Origin: Hennigella sp045641165
GTDB lineage: Bacteria; Bacillota_I; Bacilli_A; Mycoplasmatales; Mycoplasmoidaceae
NCBI GenBank assembly: GCA_045641165.1
Contig: JAZUGL010000004.1
Location: 1 to 11,671, forward strand
Direction: 5' to 3'
Length of the DNA: 11,671 nt
Part shown: positions 7,797 through 11,671 of the stretch, piece after piece
Numbering within the stretch: position 1 is the stretch's first letter
Layout of the letters: the number at the start of each line of letters is the position of its first letter
The notes under the pieces: model-generated
Told to the model about the DNA's origin: nothing
Seen by the model: the letters and a program-made list of their open reading frames with translations, nothing else
Databases searched by the model: none
Made by a program: the position numbers and the translations under genes

Positions 7797-10700
7797 ATGT
7801 CTGACAAAAAATATATTTCAGTAGATGGAAATACAGCTGCAGCCTATATAGGCTATGCTTTAAGTGACTGCGCTTGTATTTTCCCAATCACACCATCAAC
7901 CCCAATGGCTGAATTGTGTGATGAATGAGCTGCCAAAGGGCAAAAAAATGTTTTTGGTAACACAGTTAAAGTAACAGAAATGCAATCAGAAGCTGGAGCA
8001 GCCGGTGCTGTTCACGGTTCTGCTGCTGTAGGTGCATTAACAACAACTTATACAGCTAGTCAAGGTTTATTATTAATGATTCCAAACATGTACAAGATTG
8101 CAGCTGAATGTTTACCAGTTGTATTCCACGTTTCAGCTAGAACTCTAGCTGCACAAGCAATTAATATCTTTGGTGACCACCAAGACGTTATGGCTTGTAG
8201 ACAAACTGGTTTCTGTATGCTTGCCTCTGGCAACGTACAAGAAGCTATGGATATGGCTTTAATTGCTCACATAGCAGCTTACAACTCATCTTTACCATTC
8301 TTACATTTCTTTGATGGATTTAGAACTAGTCATGAAATTAATAAGATTGAAGAAATTCCATATGATGTCATCAAAAAGATGTTACCTATGGATAAGATTA
8401 ATGCTTATAGACAAAAAGCACACAACCCTAACCACCCTAAACTAATGGGTCCATGTGAAAATGGAGATACATACTTCCAAAATAGAGAAGCAAACAACAA
8501 AAACTATGATGTTGCTTTTAAAGCAGTTGTTGATGCTATGGCTGCTTTGAAAAACTACACAGGTAGAGAATATCACCCATTTGAATATATCGGTGCAGGG
8601 AATGCTACAGATGTAATCGTAGTTATGTGTTCAGGTGCTGACACAATTCATGAATCTTTAGAAACTTTAGTTACTAAAGAACACAAACCATATGGTTTAA
8701 TTAAGGTTCACTTATACCGTCCATTCAATGCAGAAGCATTTACTAAAGTAATTCCTGCTTCATGTAAGAGATTAACAGTTCTAGATAGAACTAAAGAACC
8801 AGGATCTATTGGTGAACCTCTTTACTTAGATGTTGTAACTGCATTAGACCAAATGGGAAAACATTTAGATGTTTTCTCTGGAAGATTTGGTATTGGTGGA
8901 AAAGAATTTACTCCAACAAGTGTTTACCAAATATTCAAAAACTCATCATCTTCTAGCCCAAAGAAGAGATTTACGGTTGGTATTAATGATGATGTTACAC
9001 ATCTATCATTACCAGCTCTAGATCATGCTGTTGAACTTGCTAACAACTACTATGAATGTAAGTTCTGAGGTTTAGGATCAGATGGTACTATTTCAGCAAA
9101 CAAATCCTCAATTAAGATAATTGGTCAAAATACACAAAAATACATTCAAGGTTACTTTGAATATGATTCAAAGAAATCTGGTGGTTTAACTATTTCTCAC
9201 TTGAGAATGTCTGACACAATGATAAGAAGTCCTTACTTCTTACAACATGCAGACTTCATTGCAATTCATAACTTTACATATGTAAACAAATATGATGTTC
9301 TTGAAGGTTTAAAACCAAACGGAAACGTTTTATTAAACTCTGTTTATCCAGCTAAAGAGCTTTCAGCTCATTTACCAAAAGCATTTAAAGAAAAGATAAA
9401 ACAACTTAATGCTAAGTTGTATACAATTGATGCTTACAAAGTTGCTGGTGAAGCTGGTCTTGGAAATAGAATTAATGTAATTATGCAATCATGTTTCTTC
9501 AAGATTGCTAACATCATTCCATATGCAGTTGCTGAAAAGCAAATGAAAGATATGGCTGTTAAGCTATATAGCAAAAAAGGTGATGCAGTTGTAGCCGCTA
9601 ACATGAAGGCTGTTGATGCTGCAACAAGTTTCCTTGAAACTGTTGATGTTAACTCTTTGGATACAACAACAAATGCTGCTCCACTTGATGAAAGTCATAT
9701 GTCAGAATTCTTTAAGAAATTCTGTTCAGTTATTGATAAACACCAAGGTGATTCACTACCAGTTAGTGCGTTTAAACCTGATGGCGCTGTTCCTACAGGA
9801 ACAACTCAATATGAAAAACGTTGTATTGGAAATACTGCTCCAGAATGAAAAGCAGAAAACTGCTTGCAATGTGGTCAATGTACTTTAGTATGTCCACATG
9901 CAGCAATTAGATCTAAAGTAATCGCTGAAGGCGATTTAGCTAATGCCCCTGCATCATTTAAAACAAATAATGCATTTGGTGTTCAAGGTGGTAAATTTAA
10001 AATTCAGGTTTCACCTGCTGACTGTACTGGTTGTGGTTCATGTTCTAAAGTTTGTCCAGCAAACAAGAATGCTGAAAAGCCTGCATTAGTTATGAAACCA
10101 ATTAATGATGTTTTGCCAACTGAAAAAGCAAACTGAGATTTCTTTAACAAAGTTAAAGGAATGACAACTCCATTTGCTAAAACAACAGTTAAAGGACTTC
10201 AATTTGAAGCACCTTACTTTGAATTCTCTGGTGCATGTGCTGGTTGTGGTGAAACACCATACATTAAAATAATTTCTCAATTATTTGGTAAAAAGATGGT
10301 TGTTGCTAATGCAACAGGATGTTCATCAATCTATGGTGGTGCATTCCCAACAGTACCTTACTGTACTGATAAAGATGGTAAAGGACCAACTTGAGCTAAC
10401 TCATTATTTGAAGATAATGCTGAATTTGGTTTAGGTATGGCTTTAGGTTTAAGATATAGAAGAGAAGATCTATATAGACATCTTCAAACTGTATTAGCTA
10501 ATGAAAAAACATCTGCTGAATTAAAGAAAGCAATTACAGATGTAATTGCTCACAAAGATGCTGATGACATTGATCAATTTATTCCAGCATTGGTTGCTGC
10601 TGCTAAAGCACAAGGACCAATCTGCGAAGGTGATTGTCACTGTATGGAAAAGATCTTAACTAACATTGACCAATTATCTAAAAAATCTGTATGGATTATT

Positions 10701-11324
10701 GGTGGTGATGGCTGAGCATACGATATTGGCTTTGGTGGTCTAGACCATGTATTAGCTTCTGGCGAAAATGTAAACATTTTAGTTGTTGATACTGAAGTTT
10801 ATTCAAACACTGGTGGTCAAGCATCTAAATCATCTCCAATGGGTGCAGTAGCTAAATTTAGCGCTGCTGGTAAACCAACAAGAAAGAAAGACCTTGGTGG
10901 TATTGCTATGACTTATAAAGATGTTTATGTTGCACAAGTTGCACTTGGTGCAGACCAACAACAATTCATTAAGGCTGTAACTGAAGCTGAAGCTTACAAT
11001 GGTGTTTCATTGATTATTGCTTATGCTCCATGTATTAACCACGGTTTCAATATGTCTAATTCACAAATTGAAATGAAGAAAGCTGTTGATGCTGGTTATT
11101 GACAACTATACCGTTACAACCCAGCTGCTCAAGGCAAGAAGTTTACTCTTGACTCAACTAAAGCTCCTGCTGGTGACTACGTCACATTCTTAAAAGGTGA
11201 ATCAAGATATGCATCTTTGGTTAAGAAATCTCCAGAGCATGCTGAAAAGCTATTTGCTGGTTCTAAAGCAAACGCTGCTGAAAAACTTGATGGCTTAATT
11301 AAGCTAGACTCACAAGAAAATTAA
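7797..11324 (+). CDS. nifJ: Pyruvate:ferredoxin (flavodoxin) oxidoreductase, single chain
   Basis: PFOR oxidises pyruvate with CoA to acetyl-CoA and CO2 and passes two electrons through three [4Fe-4S] clusters to ferredoxin or flavodoxin. The 1175-residue frame matches homodimeric PFORs (about 1170-1230). Numbering tracks Desulfovibrio africanus PFOR closely. Substrate and TPP residues Thr32 (PITPS), Glu65 (SEAGAAG) and Arg115 (SARTL) are present. Two CxxCxxCxxxC motifs occur at Cys689/692/695/699 and Cys743/746/749/753. The proximal cluster ligands are Cys814, Cys817, Cys842 and Cys1079. The TPP site has GDG at 970-972 and Asn1004 in YSNTGGQ. UGA at 7926, 9066, 9846, 10134, 10392, 10713 and 11100 is read as Trp; one TGG occurs at 10689. 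A strong Shine-Dalgarno and flanking terminators suggest a well-expressed single-gene unit. No truncation or missing key residue was found. Confidence 0.98.
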
Positions 11325-11331
11325 TTAAATT

Positions 11332-11363
11332 AACACATTTGTTTAAAAGCAAATGTGTTTTTT
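11332..11363 (+). terminator. Intrinsic terminator after nifJ
   Basis: Perfect 10-bp inverted repeat AACACATTTG / CAAATGTGTT (11332-11341 and 11350-11359) with an 8-nt loop, ending in a six-T run (11358-11363). It begins 7 bp after the nifJ stop codon. Confidence 0.85.
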
Positions 11364-11372
11364 ATTAGTCAT

Positions 11373-11400
11373 TTTACATAGATAGTTATAAGCATATAAT
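11373..11400 (+). promoter_or_regulatory. Sigma-70-type promoter of the tetR-family gene
   Basis: TTTACA at 11373-11378 (one mismatch to TTGACA), a 16-bp spacer, and a consensus TATAAT at 11395-11400. This is the only promoter in the window with both boxes. The predicted start near 11407 leaves a leader of about 5 nt, so the mRNA would be nearly leaderless, in keeping with the lack of a Shine-Dalgarno. Confidence 0.7.
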
Positions 11401-11411
11401 GCTTACAACTA
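11383..11411 (+). promoter_or_regulatory. 29-bp palindromic operator over the tetR-family promoter
   Basis: Arms TAGTTATAAGCAT (11383-11395) and ATGCTTACAACTA (11399-11411) pair at 12 of 13 positions around a 3-bp ATA centre. The element covers the -10 box and the predicted start point, and ends at the base before the ATG. TetR-family proteins bind such dyads as dimers and usually repress their own genes, so an autoregulatory operator is the natural reading. It has no T-tract on the + strand, which argues against a terminator. Binding itself is inferred. Confidence 0.65.
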
Positions 11412-11671
11412 ATGAACGATTACTTAGATTTAAGAATTCAAAAGACGAAACAACAATTAGTTGACGCACTAATTGATATTCTTAAAAATCAAACTGCTAA
11501 AAGCACGATAAAAGTATTGCATATATGCAATAAAGCTAAGATATCACCCATAACTTTTTATAACCACTTTGGTAATAAAAAGGAATTATTAGAATTTACT
11601 ATTAATGAACAATTGGAAAATACTTTTCCAATTCCTTTAAAATTACAACCCAAGAACTTATGACATTTAGT
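11412..11671 (+). CDS. TetR/AcrR-family transcriptional regulator (3' end missing)
   Basis: The first 86 codons are in the window. Residues 8-25 (RIQKTKQQLVDALIDIL) form the usual first helix, and residues 33-60 hold a helix-turn-helix with the family signature ISPITFYNHFGNKKELL (compare STFYNHFKDK in relatives). This DNA-binding region identifies the family; the ligand-binding C-terminal domain, which would show the signal sensed, lies outside. UGA at 11661 is read as Trp. No Shine-Dalgarno precedes the ATG; instead a promoter and a large palindrome abut it, suggesting self-repression and a near-leaderless mRNA. Whether it also controls nifJ, the hydrogenase, pfl or a downstream gene cannot be told: I did not find the same palindrome in front of those three units. 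Confidence 0.88.

Noticed and set aside
9613..9888. Plus-strand open frame overlapping nifJ in another frame (also 1111-1293 in uvrC)
   Set aside because: Leu/Gln-rich shadow translation of a conserved gene with no ribosome site or homology.
10467..10488. Dyad GAAGAT ... ATCTTC around CTATATAG inside nifJ
   Set aside because: Short interrupted dyad in coding sequence with no supporting context.

Overview
The window reads as a piece of an AT-rich Mollicute (mycoplasma-type) chromosome that uses translation table 4. All seven genes are on the + strand. Read with the standard code, six of the seven are broken into fragments; with UGA as tryptophan each becomes one open frame of normal family length. 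By my count 25 in-frame Trp codons are present: 23 TGA and 2 TGG (5630 in pflA, 10689 in nifJ). A species cannot be fixed from this sequence. The pathway content points to an anaerobic, host- or protist-associated mycoplasma rather than a classical respiratory or urogenital one.

Layout. Positions 1-3144 hold a housekeeping pair: the 3' part of uvrC (excision repair) and, 4 bp later, complete lepA (elongation factor 4), closed by a perfect 11-bp hairpin terminator. Positions 3211-6238 hold pflB and pflA, 1 bp apart: the glycyl-radical enzyme pyruvate formate-lyase and its radical-SAM activase. Positions 6264-7715 hold a monomeric [FeFe] hydrogenase resembling the group B type, with a terminator after it. 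Positions 7797-11324 hold a complete single-chain pyruvate:ferredoxin oxidoreductase (nifJ), also with a terminator. The window ends in a TetR-type regulator (11412 onward, cut off) whose promoter lies inside a 29-bp near-perfect palindrome. No stretch over 300 bp lacks a gene, and I saw no tRNA, rRNA, CRISPR array or insertion sequence.

How the genes work together. Three adjacent transcription units form an anaerobic pyruvate-dissimilation block. PFL splits pyruvate to acetyl-CoA and formate with no net redox change. PFOR splits it to acetyl-CoA, CO2 and two low-potential electrons on ferredoxin (or flavodoxin). The hydrogenase could return those electrons to protons as H2. This is the same logic as in clostridia and trichomonad hydrogenosomes, and it is unusual in Mollicutes, which mostly use pyruvate dehydrogenase. 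No ferredoxin gene and no hydrogenase maturases (HydE, HydF, HydG) lie in the window, so they must be elsewhere if the system is active.

Points most worth a second look: the PFOR plus [FeFe]-hydrogenase pairing in a UGA=Trp organism; the palindrome over the tetR promoter; a GC-rich terminator-like hairpin inside the start of pflA; an Asp-to-Asn change in the LepA P-loop; and TATAAT boxes set directly against the terminators in front of pflB and nifJ.
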